Shown: positions 1-5,728 of the stretch, one piece after another
How the letters are laid out: each line of letters opens with the position of its first letter
Numbering within the stretch: the first letter of the stretch is position 1
Assembly: GCA_030916925.1 (NCBI GenBank)
Contig: JAUPVU010000034.1
Coordinates: 1 to 5,777, forward strand
Reading direction: 5' to 3'
Origin: Patescibacteria group bacterium
GTDB lineage: Bacteria > Patescibacteriota > WWE3 > 2-01-FULL-39-13
Length of the DNA stretch: 5,777 bases
Program-made: the position numbers and the translations under genes
The notes under the pieces: generated by a model
The model's database searches: none
Seen by the model: the letters and a program-made list of their open reading frames with translations, nothing else
What the model was told of the DNA's origin: nothing

Positions 1-224
1 TAACAAAATTGGAATATAACTTGTTATTACACTTATCAGATAATCAAGATAAAGTTTTATCAAGGGAATCAATTTTAAATAAGGTATGGGATTTTCCTTT
101 GGATGTGGAATCACGGGTTGTGGATGTTTATATTGGCTATTTACGCAAAAAGCTAAAAAAAGCAGGGGCAAAGGTTTCAATAAAATCGGTGAGGGGATTT
201 GGTTACAAAATTACGAAATCTTAA
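1..224 (+). CDS. OmpR/PhoB-family response regulator, C-terminal DNA-binding domain (5' end outside window)
   Basis: This is the winged-helix effector domain of a transcriptional response regulator, cut by the window edge. The frame is open to base 1 and reads through a TTG at position 9 that could be mistaken for a start. The residues before it (T-K-L-E-Y) match the usual beginning of the Trans_reg_C domain (LTxxEyxLL), so the true start lies upstream, probably after a receiver domain. Visible family signatures, in order, are EYNLLLHL, LSRESILNKVW (first helices), SRVVDVYIGYLRKKL (recognition helix region) and IKSVRGFGYKI (C-terminal wing hairpin). The known role of the family is promoter binding controlled by phosphorylation of the missing receiver Asp. 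The stop codon lies inside the 3' end of the convergent histidine-kinase-like gene (14 bp overlap). Target genes cannot be inferred. The domain call is secure; the receiver is assumed from family habit. Confidence 0.93.
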   Translation, partial: TKLEYNLLLHLSDNQDKVLSRESILNKVWDFPLDVESRVVDVYIGYLRKKLKKAGAKVSIKSVRGFGYKITKS

Positions 225-762
225 ATTGATACTTAACCTTAGATTTATCTACCGATTTTAAAACTTTTCCACCGCTTAATTGGAATGCTTTAAGAATATT
301 ATCCCATCGTAACTTTTGCTCTTCCATCAAATCTTTTTCGTCGGTTAAATCAACTATATTTGATATATCGATAACATTCACCACAATTCCATCTTTAACC
401 TTTGTAAAATCTACATGAGCCGATCCACCTCCGAACAACGACTCGAAGATATTTAACTCTTGAAGAGCAAGTATAAAAACTTCTTGATCAACCGACATAG
501 TAACTTCTTCCTGGATTTTCGAGTTTAATTTAACGGATTTACATAAAGAATTAACTTTCTCGATTACATCATTTAAGGGAACAAGTCTTAATGAGGCTCT
601 TTTATTACTTAGATAGTAGTAATTACTCAAATTATAAAATCTCCGCTGCAACAACTTAAGGTTTACCTCTAAAGCATTGCGGGCAGTTTTTTCTTTCAGC
701 TTAAAAAGAAGCAGTTCAATCTTTGTGAGGACGGTATTAAACCCATGTGTTAATTCAAGCAT
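211..762 (-). CDS. Compact histidine-kinase-like protein with degenerate ATPase domain (candidate His phosphotransferase)
   Basis: The 183-aa soluble protein has no signal peptide or membrane segment. Its layout follows a kinase core. An H-box-like motif LTHGFNTVLTKIELL places the candidate phospho-His at H6. A second helix follows (about 28-55), then a connector YYLSNKRASLRLVPLNDVIEKV (49-70) resembling the DHp-to-ATPase joint of kinases. An ATPase-like fold is suggested by SVDQEVFILALQELN (90-104) and a final LSGGKVLKSVDKSKVKYQF (162-180). The ATP-binding motifs have decayed: the N-box (NLLxNAxKY) reads ELNIFESLF, the G1 box (DxGxG) reads DISNIVD (132-138), and no G2 box is present. The acidic residue that usually follows the His is Gly. 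It is therefore unlikely to phosphorylate itself. Size and layout recall Spo0B (about 190 aa) and ChpT phosphotransferases. ATG at 762 is the only ATG available, since an in-frame TAA sits three codons upstream at 769-771; no Shine-Dalgarno is seen. Alternatives are a decaying kinase fragment or an inhibitor of a kinase. Confidence 0.72.
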   Translation of the reverse strand: MLELTHGFNTVLTKIELLLFKLKEKTARNALEVNLKLLQRRFYNLSNYYYLSNKRASLRLVPLNDVIEKVNSLCKSVKLNSKIQEEVTMSVDQEVFILALQELNIFESLFGGGSAHVDFTKVKDGIVVNVIDISNIVDLTDEKDLMEEQKLRWDNILKAFQLSGGKVLKSVDKSKVKYQFKIS

Positions 763-787
763 TATACTTTATAATATAGAACTAAAT
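763..787. promoter_or_regulatory. 25-bp divergent intergenic region with -10-like elements on both strands
   Basis: The starts of the kinase (ATG 788) and the divergent kinase-like gene (ATG 762) are separated by 25 AT-only-rich bases. On the plus strand TATAAT lies at 770-775 and TATACT at 763-768. On the minus strand TATATT (773-778) and TATAAA (768-773) can be read. No convincing -35 box lies at 16-18 bp from any of them; any -35 would fall inside the opposite gene. Neither gene has a clear Shine-Dalgarno, so short-leader or leaderless mRNAs are possible. Divergent transcription from here is likely from gene layout, but the exact boxes are uncertain because such AT-rich DNA matches -10 consensus easily. 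Confidence 0.45.
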
Positions 788-2860
788 ATGAACGTTAAGA
801 TTATCGCAATTATAGTATTTTTAATAGGACTTGGCGCGTCGTATTTTCTTTATATCCAAAAAATTCGGCTGGGAGATCAGCTTTTCATACAAGAATCCAA
901 CAACATCGATAAAGATATTATGGACAGTTTTAATGATATTTACGAAGTACTGGATGTTGGGGCAGAATATATCTCAACTCAAGATACAATTAACCAAGCA
1001 ACCTTCTCAAAATTCATATCCGACTCTAAACTTCTAAATAACAACCAAGAAATTGCCGCTCTTGGATACACAAAATTTATAAGTAGGAATGATTTATCCA
1101 AAAAATCTGAAATCTTAAGTAGTTATACAGGTACTGATTTTGTCGTTTTTCCTGCGCCAAGTGGAGAAGAAGATATCAGCCCGATATTATTTATTGAGCC
1201 AAACGACACAATTAACTCACAGTCTGTGGGATACAATTTATTTATTGAATCAAACCGTCGAAAGGCAATGGAATTAGCTAATAAAACTCAAGATGCAGTT
1301 GTTTCACACAAACTACTATTAATAACAGATATCGGCAAAAGTGGACCATTAGGAGTAAACATATATGAGCCTGTCTATGATAAGAATCAAAAGCTTGATG
1401 GATACTTTTTTGCTCGAATCAACATGTCGGATTTTATTCAAAAAACTGTCTCTACTAAATACACTGATATTGACTTAAAAATATTTGAAAGAAGTGACTC
1501 TAATTTAGATAGCCTACTTTATTCTTCAGTACCAATCCAAACCACTACCAAAGACTGGGTAATGAACTGGCCAAAAACAACTTTACGTAGCGAAATAACA
1601 CTCAAGGGAAACCTAATTTGGTACATCGATTACAGTACGACAAAGTACAGTCCAATAAACTGGAATAGGGAATCAATAATATCTTACCTAGCTACCGTAA
1701 TTATTAGCCTACTGATTTTTCTAGGTGGTACTACTTTGCAAAGAAAGAATAGAAAAATACAGAATATAGAAGGATTGCTACAAAAATCCAATATAGATTA
1801 TCAAGATTTCAAAACCAGAAAATCAGCATTACTGAATGCTGTAAAAGCTGGCGTCATCGCGGTCGATGGTGACGGAAACATAATTGAAACAAACAATTCA
1901 CTTTACGAATTGCCATTGTTTCAAGAAACTGCAGATGAGGCTAAGTTTAGAGGTACAAAGTTTGTAGAAATTCTATATCAACTTGAAGTATTAAAAGACG
2001 ATCCCCAATTACCAAAACTGGTCGAAGCAATTAATGAAGTCGTTTATACAAAAGTCTCAAGCCATACTTTCGAACTCTCCTTAATAACTAATCAAAATTC
2101 AAGTTGGTATCAAGTTACTATTACAGCGTTTCCGGTTGAGCAGGGTGGAGCTGTGATAACCATTTCTGATATTAGCGAACTTAAAAATTTGCAAAAACAA
2201 AGAGAAGACTTTATTGGAGTTGCTTCTCATGAACTTAAAACACCTTTGACAACTATAAAAGCCTATGGGCAAATTTTAAGCAAAAAGCTAAAAAACGATG
2301 AAAACTTGAGTAAATACACGGATAGAATTAATACCCAGGTCGATCGACTCACTTTCTTAATTTCTCAGTTACTAGATGTTAGTCGTTTAGTGAATGGAAA
2401 ATTAACTTTAAATAAATCTAGTTTTAATATTACAGAATTAGTTAGAAATATATCCAGCGATTATAAGCTGTTACACGAGAATGAAATAACTATTCATGCA
2501 GATCGAGATATATTTGTAGATGGTGATAGAATACGAATTTCCCAAGTCTTAATTAACTTATTAAATAATGCGATTAAGTATTCTGAAGGAAGTAAAATCG
2601 AAATTTATGTCATAGAGAATGAAAATTTCGTACTAGTTAAAATAAAAGATTATGGACCAGGAATTAGCAGCGAACATAGTAATAAAATTTTTGAACGATT
2701 CTATCAACCCAAGGGAGCCACTAATAACGACTCAGGCTTGGGAGTAGGATTATATATATCAAAACAGATAATTGATTTACATAATGGAATAATTGGCCTT
2801 GAACCTCGTGAGGATAGGGGAGCAACGTTTTATTTTAGTTTACCTTTAACAAATGAATAA
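788..2860 (+). CDS. CHASE-PAS membrane sensor histidine kinase
   Basis: A 690-aa two-component sensor kinase. TM1 is at residues 4-22, followed by an extracellular CHASE domain (about 40-230) with the typical GYTKFISRNDL (93-103), SPILFIEP and GYNLFIESNRRKAMELA (148-164) stretches. TM2 is at about 296-317 and a PAS domain at about 345-463 (AGVIAVDGDGNIIETN). HisKA carries ASHELKTPLTTI with phospho-His H481. The HATPase has its N-box (NLLNNAIKYS, key N594), G1 (DYGPGI, 621-626), F-box (FERFYQ, 635-640) and G2 (GLGVGL, 650-655) all intact, so the kinase should be active. CHASE domains bind small extracellular ligands in other systems; the ligand here is unknown. The frame is open from an ATG at 677, but that start would add 37 residues inside the divergent gene. 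ATG 788 begins directly at the membrane helix and is preferred. The 3' end overlaps the receiver gene by 8 bp, implying co-translation and partnership. Confidence 0.95.
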   Translation: MNVKIIAIIVFLIGLGASYFLYIQKIRLGDQLFIQESNNIDKDIMDSFNDIYEVLDVGAEYISTQDTINQATFSKFISDSKLLNNNQEIAALGYTKFISRNDLSKKSEILSSYTGTDFVVFPAPSGEEDISPILFIEPNDTINSQSVGYNLFIESNRRKAMELANKTQDAVVSHKLLLITDIGKSGPLGVNIYEPVYDKNQKLDGYFFARINMSDFIQKTVSTKYTDIDLKIFERSDSNLDSLLYSSVPIQTTTKDWVMNWPKTTLRSEITLKGNLIWYIDYSTTKYSPINWNRESIISYLATVIISLLIFLGGTTLQRKNRKIQNIEGLLQKSNIDYQDFKTRKSALLNAVKAGVIAVDGDGNIIETNNSLYELPLFQETADEAKFRGTKFVEILYQLEVLKDDPQLPKLVEAINEVVYTKVSSHTFELSLITNQNSSWYQVTITAFPVEQGGAVITISDISELKNLQKQREDFIGVASHELKTPLTTIKAYGQILSKKLKNDENLSKYTDRINTQVDRLTFLISQLLDVSRLVNGKLTLNKSSFNITELVRNISSDYKLLHENEITIHADRDIFVDGDRIRISQVLINLLNNAIKYSEGSKIEIYVIENENFVLVKIKDYGPGISSEHSNKIFERFYQPKGATNNDSGLGVGLYISKQIIDLHNGIIGLEPREDRGATFYFSLPLTNE

Positions 2861-3197
2861 AAAGATTCTAGTACTAGAGGATGACAAAGATATTTCATTA
2901 CTTTTAACAGATTTACTCTCTGCCGAGGGTTACGAGGTTAGAATATCAGATTCCGAGGAGTTCTTAAAATGGGATGATTTTAATCCAAATGTAATACTTC
3001 TCGATTACTGGCTTAATGGCGTTGATGGAAAAATATTATATGAAAAGATTCGACGTCATTCTAACTTTAAGAGTTCCTCAACAATACTTTTATCAGCTGT
3101 AAATAACATATTGGAGATAGCATCGGAGCTAGGCGTGGATTATATTAAAAAACCTTTTGATATTGACGAGCTTCTAAAGAAAATCGCATCGATTTAA
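2853..3197 (+). CDS. Stand-alone receiver (CheY/Spo0F-like) response regulator
   Basis: A 114-aa single receiver domain with no output domain. The key residues are all present: acidic pair E9/D10/D11 in KKILVLEDDKD, phospho-acceptor D51 in VILLDYWLNGVDG, switch Ser S81 in ILLSA, aromatic Y97, and K100 in YIKKPF before the last helix. It should accept phosphate from a kinase and pass it on or signal through protein contact. Its ATG lies within the end of the kinase gene (ATGAATAA, 8 bp overlap) and has no Shine-Dalgarno, so translation is probably coupled and the upstream kinase is the likely phosphodonor. With no output domain it must act on another protein. The nearby kinase-like protein at 211-762 would be the obvious partner in a phosphorelay, which is inference. 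It is slightly shorter than Spo0F (124 aa) and ends cleanly after the last helix, so no truncation is apparent. Confidence 0.94.
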   Translation: MNKKILVLEDDKDISLLLTDLLSAEGYEVRISDSEEFLKWDDFNPNVILLDYWLNGVDGKILYEKIRRHSNFKSSSTILLSAVNNILEIASELGVDYIKKPFDIDELLKKIASI

Positions 3198-3210
3198 CAA
3201 GTTATATATA

Positions 3211-3260
3211 AGCTAATCATGGAATAGCGTTGTCTAGAAAAATAGACTATATGGTTAGCT
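3211..3260. repeat. AU-rich inverted repeat between convergent genes (possible weak bidirectional terminator)
   Basis: AGCTAATCAT (3211-3220) pairs with ATGGTTAGCT (3251-3260): ten base pairs as RNA, including one G-U. Inside lies a second hairpin, GTCTA (3232-3236) with TAGAC (3243-3247). The element fills most of the 81-bp gap between the receiver gene and the convergent glycosidase gene, where terminators for both are expected. Neither side carries a proper U-tract (GTTGTCTACTCAGGG follows on plus, TATATATAACTTG on minus), so intrinsic termination would be weak. The inverted repeat is certain; its role is not. Confidence 0.5.
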
Positions 3261-3278
3261 GTTGTCTACTCAGGGATT

Positions 3279-5177
3279 TTATTCTTTGACTTCAATATCG
3301 AAGCTTTGTCTTCCGATCACGAAACCTTGAAGATTTCTCGCCGTAATTTCGACTTCATATTTATTATTTTCTGCCCAATCCCATTCATCAAAATCAACCT
3401 TAGATTGCTTATACCTCGAAGTCGCATCGTTAGGCATTTTAATTTCACCCTGATTCTCTACGTTATATGTAGCGGTGTAAGTGTCTAAATCCATTCCTTT
3501 AATCATAATTTTAATTTTCTTTTCACCATTCATTATTTCTGTTTCTTCTGGGTCAACTAATATTATCTCTACTTCATCGGTAGTGGGATTTTGTTCCACT
3601 TGTGGTGTAGGGGTAGGGGTAGGGGTTGGACTTGGAATTACTGTAGGTTCCACGGCGGGAATTTCAGGTAAGGAAATTTCAGGTGATCCGGTCTCTATAT
3701 CCTCCTCCACTTCGTTCGAATTATTTAAATTATTTAGCGAAACTATTACAAAATAATTACTTTTTGCACCTTGGGCTGGGCTTGATAAATTTCCACCTAG
3801 CACAACTTCTCCTTTTGCATATTTCCTCTGATAAATATTAAACGTCGCATCATCTGTTGATATATCATATTCCGTTTTAGTAAATTCATTTAGCCAAGTT
3901 GGCAATGTGACTGCTCTCGAATCATAAGCTACATATACATAGGACTCCATAATTAAATTAAAAGAAAGAAAATTATCACCTGACTGATATTTATCAAAAT
4001 TTACTGTTTGAATTAATTCTTGTCCATTTAATTTTGCGGGAAGGTTAAGAAGTTTATACATACGGTCTCTATAAAACCTACTTCCTACTAAAGCTTCTGA
4101 AAGGGTGTATCGATTCATTGTAGATATTAGGCCATCTATTGTTATCGGTGCATATGTATTGTTTTTAAAGTAACCTTCTATCAATTCCTGAGAGATTTTA
4201 AATTGAGGAGTGTAATTAGTATTTGTGACTACATTAATTGAAGTCACAGGTTCCCACTCCCAAAAATTAACTCCATGAATATAGTCTTTATCCTTCCAAA
4301 ATTCAAAAAATGCATGATATAAATCTTTTTGTTCTTGTTGGTCTACATCACTAGTGACCATGAAATCCCACGGCGTTTTTGCGGCACCGTCAAAGCTTCT
4401 ATAACCAATTTCTGAAAAAATTATTGGTTTTGTAATCGAACTTGTAGCAGGAAGAAGATATTCATTCTCCCACTTTTGCCATTCAACGAGCAGTTCTTCA
4501 GGAGTTGGATTATTAACACTTGCCATTGGGCGATAGAAAGAGATTCCAGCATAATCTAATCTATCCCAAAAGGTCAGCCTTCTTAACTCATCCAAATTCC
4601 AATACTTATCGGCATTTGCACTATACGTTAAAGATCCCGAGTAAATTCCTCTAACATTACTAATTATATCCTCCCATTCAGGGGTGTTATCCGGATTTAC
4701 TGTAAGTTTTACTAACTCTGCTCCAACACTTAGTTGCTCAGTATTGGTTGCATTAGCAATACCTGCATAAGTCATGATCATTTCATTATAATTTTCGAAA
4801 AAAGAAGCTTTATCCTCAGGGTCTAAATTTGCCCTCCAGATTCCATTTGAAATATCTAAATGAGGTTTTAACATGACCTTCAATCCCAAACTGTGGGCTT
4901 TGTTAATTGTATAAATAACATGATCGTCTGTTGGTGTGCCCCATTTTCTATCCACATTAGAACTCGTAGTGTTTGTTGTAAGCCATCCAGGTGAAATTGA
5001 TACGTATGTTGCACCAATATCCTTTAATTGTTGAAGTGATTGGTCTATGTTTTCAGTCGATTGGTGATTCAGTCTTAAATTGAATCCTTTTTGCCAATCC
5101 TCTATAGCCGCATTTGAAGTACTAGGAAATAACAAGAATAAGGCAAATATGAAAGTAAAAAGACTTAATTTAGGCAT
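3279..5177 (-). CDS. Secreted modular glycoside hydrolase, GH113-like catalytic domain with Pro-Thr linker and Ig-like tail
   Basis: A 632-aa exported protein. The signal peptide is residues 1-23 (hydrophobic 5-17, likely cleavage SNA|A); there is no lipobox and no Cys anywhere. A TIM-barrel hydrolase spans about 25-338: GFNLRLNHQS, IGATYVSISPGW (55-66), GLKVMLKPHLD (98-108), VGAEL with candidate acid/base E154, LDYAGISFYRP (207-217), IIFSEIGYRS with candidate nucleophile E256, and GVNFWEWEP (302-310). This matches GH113 (known members are beta-1,4-mannanases of clan GH-A); the actual substrate is not proven. Residues 340-480 form an accessory beta-rich domain (FYRDRMYKLLNLP, VYVAYDSRAVTLPTWL, VVLGGN) of a type seen in secreted carbohydrate-active proteins, whose family I cannot name. 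An acidic/Pro linker (485-532, PSPTPTPTPTP) leads to an Ig-like domain (534-632). No C-terminal anchor is seen. ATG 5177 is supported by the signal peptide and by AAAGGTG just upstream. Confidence 0.85.
   Translation of the reverse strand: MPKLSLFTFIFALFLLFPSTSNAAIEDWQKGFNLRLNHQSTENIDQSLQQLKDIGATYVSISPGWLTTNTTSSNVDRKWGTPTDDHVIYTINKAHSLGLKVMLKPHLDISNGIWRANLDPEDKASFFENYNEMIMTYAGIANATNTEQLSVGAELVKLTVNPDNTPEWEDIISNVRGIYSGSLTYSANADKYWNLDELRRLTFWDRLDYAGISFYRPMASVNNPTPEELLVEWQKWENEYLLPATSSITKPIIFSEIGYRSFDGAAKTPWDFMVTSDVDQQEQKDLYHAFFEFWKDKDYIHGVNFWEWEPVTSINVVTNTNYTPQFKISQELIEGYFKNNTYAPITIDGLISTMNRYTLSEALVGSRFYRDRMYKLLNLPAKLNGQELIQTVNFDKYQSGDNFLSFNLIMESYVYVAYDSRAVTLPTWLNEFTKTEYDISTDDATFNIYQRKYAKGEVVLGGNLSSPAQGAKSNYFVIVSLNNLNNSNEVEEDIETGSPEISLPEIPAVEPTVIPSPTPTPTPTPQVEQNPTTDEVEIILVDPEETEIMNGEKKIKIMIKGMDLDTYTATYNVENQGEIKMPNDATSRYKQSKVDFDEWDWAENNKYEVEITARNLQGFVIGRQSFDIEVKE
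3608..3625. repeat. Three tandem TAGGGG hexamers encoding the Thr-Pro linker
   Basis: The plus strand carries three perfect copies of TAGGGG, flanked by GG dinucleotides at 3604-3605 and 3628-3629. On the minus strand they read CCCCTA and encode the PTPTP part of the glycosidase linker (linker codons 3603-3647). Such short repeats can change copy number by slippage in steps of one Pro-Thr pair without breaking the frame. The G-runs also give some G-quadruplex potential on the template strand. Confidence 0.8.
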
Positions 5178-5179
5178 TA

Positions 5180-5186
5180 CACCTTT
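5180..5186 (-). promoter_or_regulatory. Shine-Dalgarno site of the glycosidase gene
   Basis: On the minus strand AAAGGTG lies just before the ATG at 5177 (AAAGGTGTAATG). AGGTG is complementary to the anti-Shine-Dalgarno core. It is the only convincing ribosome binding site in the window and supports independent translation of the glycosidase. Confidence 0.6.
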
Positions 5187-5213
5187 ATAGCAAATACCCG
5201 ATAGAATAACAAT

Positions 5214-5540
5214 TTATCTCAAATCGAATTGTTCTAAAATTTCGAGATTTTTTGTATTGGCTTTGTAGAAGAAATCTGCAATATCCCCGATAAATGGCAC
5301 TGTGCCAATAGCCGCATCAAATCCTAAATTAAGAATCATCTGCAATAACTTAGAAAAGGGGAGTTTCATTTGAATTCCAACCCATACTAAATATAGAGAA
5401 AGAAACATTGATGCAATATCGCCCAATCCTGGAATTAATCCTAAAATATTATCTATACCAAACCGAAGTCGGAATATAGAAAATTGAGAATCCATAAGTC
5501 TGGCAAAAGTTCTGGCGTTGTGAAGATGTGGATTGGTCAT
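5214..5540 (-). CDS. DUF4112 family small membrane-associated protein
   Basis: A 108-aa protein recognised as DUF4112 by its characteristic order of motifs: FARLMDSQFSI (12-22), LRFGIDNILGLIPGLGD (25-41), a hydrophobic segment (about 42-57), FDAAIGTVPFIGDIADFFYKAN (74-95, in two overlapping parts) and NTKNLEIL (95-102). The two IPGxGD/VPFxGD loops (36-41 and 81-86) look like an internal duplication. The biochemical function of the family is unknown; the hydrophobic stretches suggest membrane association. Full length for the family, and intact. The start at ATG 5540 lies 24 bases after the encoded CCA of tRNA-Lys and has no Shine-Dalgarno, so transcription may continue from the tRNA. The glycosidase follows 36 bp downstream on the same strand; the two could share an mRNA, but no functional link is evident. 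Confidence 0.88.
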   Translation of the reverse strand: MTNPHLHNARTFARLMDSQFSIFRLRFGIDNILGLIPGLGDIASMFLSLYLVWVGIQMKLPFSKLLQMILNLGFDAAIGTVPFIGDIADFFYKANTKNLEILEQFDLR

Positions 5541-5564
5541 GATTTAAAGGAATATTAAATAAAA

Positions 5565-5640
5565 TGGTGAGCCAGGAAGGATTTGAACCTTCGACACCCT
5601 GCTTAAAAGGCAGGTGCTCTAACCACTGAGCTACTGGCCC
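5565..5640 (-). tRNA. tRNA-Lys (anticodon UUU), CCA encoded
   Basis: A complete cloverleaf reads on the minus strand. The acceptor GGGCCAG pairs with CTGGCTC (one G-U), and the D arm is GCTC/GAGC. The anticodon stem CCTGC/GCAGG encloses loop CTTTTAA with anticodon TTT. A five-base variable region GTGTC follows, then the T arm GAAGG/CCTTC with loop TTCAAAT. Discriminator A73 and an encoded CCA (5565-5567) end it. It is 76 nt including CCA. It decodes AAA and, by wobble, AAG, the dominant Lys codons in this AT-rich DNA. No disruption or integration scar is seen at its 3' end. Confidence 0.97.
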
Positions 5641-5641
5641 G

Positions 5642-5670
5642 AAAAAAGAACGCATTTGGGAAAAAGCGTT
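5642..5670 (-). terminator. Terminator-like hairpin plus T6 in the tRNA-Lys leader
   Basis: On the minus strand AACGC (5666-5670) and GCGTT (5649-5653) form a 5-bp stem, with TTT/AAA able to pair inside around a CCC loop. CTTTTTTC follows directly (T-tract 5642-5647) and the tRNA begins one base later. The form is that of an intrinsic terminator, but the short stem makes it weak. It lies between the only visible promoter and the tRNA, so it could end an upstream transcript, attenuate tRNA synthesis, or serve as a processing site. Confidence 0.5.
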
Positions 5671-5681
5671 TGGTACTCGTA

Positions 5682-5693
5682 TATTGTACAATA
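5682..5693. repeat. Perfect 12-bp palindrome TATTGTACAATA
   Basis: TATTGTACAATA is identical on both strands and contains a -10-like TACAAT in each direction (minus 5683-5688, plus 5687-5692). It may simply be the overlap of the tRNA -10 box, or an operator-sized site for a dimeric regulator. Confidence 0.6.
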
Positions 5694-5712
5694 AGCAAGT
5701 AATGAATGGGAA
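5683..5712 (-). promoter_or_regulatory. Probable sigma70-type promoter for tRNA-Lys and downstream genes
   Basis: Minus strand: -35 TTCCCA (5707-5712; 4 of 6 match TTGACA), an 18-bp spacer, and -10 TACAAT (5683-5688; 5 of 6). Transcription would begin near 5676 and give a leader of about 35 nt before the tRNA. It is the best promoter-like sequence upstream of the tRNA. DUF4112 and the glycosidase may be read from it as well. Confidence 0.5.
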
Positions 5713-5728
5713 GAATATGAGCAAAAGA

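Noticed and set aside
9..11. TTG as start of the first gene
   Set aside because: The frame is open to base 1 and the residues before the TTG continue the conserved start of the DNA-binding domain, so the gene is truncated by the window.
216..246. AAATCT / AGATTT inverted repeat near the convergent gene ends
   Set aside because: A 6-bp A/T-rich stem with a 19-nt loop and no following T-tract is within what chance gives in such AT-rich DNA, and it lies in coding sequence.
677..787. Upstream extension of the histidine kinase to an ATG at 677
   Set aside because: The extra 37 residues lie antisense to the kinase-like gene, look non-conserved, and would place a Ser/Arg-rich stretch before the first membrane helix. 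ATG 788 fits better.
831..1037. 68-codon plus-strand frame inside the kinase gene
   Set aside because: Out-of-frame shadow of the CHASE kinase with no recognisable domain.
3608..3629. G-quadruplex at the TAGGGG repeats as a regulatory element
   Set aside because: The repeats are fully explained by Pro-Thr codons of the linker; only three G4 runs are present, with a short GG as the fourth.
3306..3756. Two plus-strand frames (3306-3488 and 3481-3756) opposite the glycosidase
   Set aside because: Antisense shadows of the glycosidase C-terminus; the GVGVGVG stretch is merely the reverse of the Pro-Thr linker codons.
5541..5640. Integration site of a mobile element at the tRNA 3' end
   Set aside because: No integrase, no repeat of the tRNA 3' end elsewhere in the window, and the adjacent gene is an ordinary DUF4112 gene.
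5449..5724. 91-codon minus-strand reading frame with GPVAQWLEHLPFKQGVEG
   Set aside because: It is a translation of the tRNA-Lys gene and its flanks; this peptide type is a well-known artefact of tRNA genes wrongly called as proteins. It also overlaps the DUF4112 gene.
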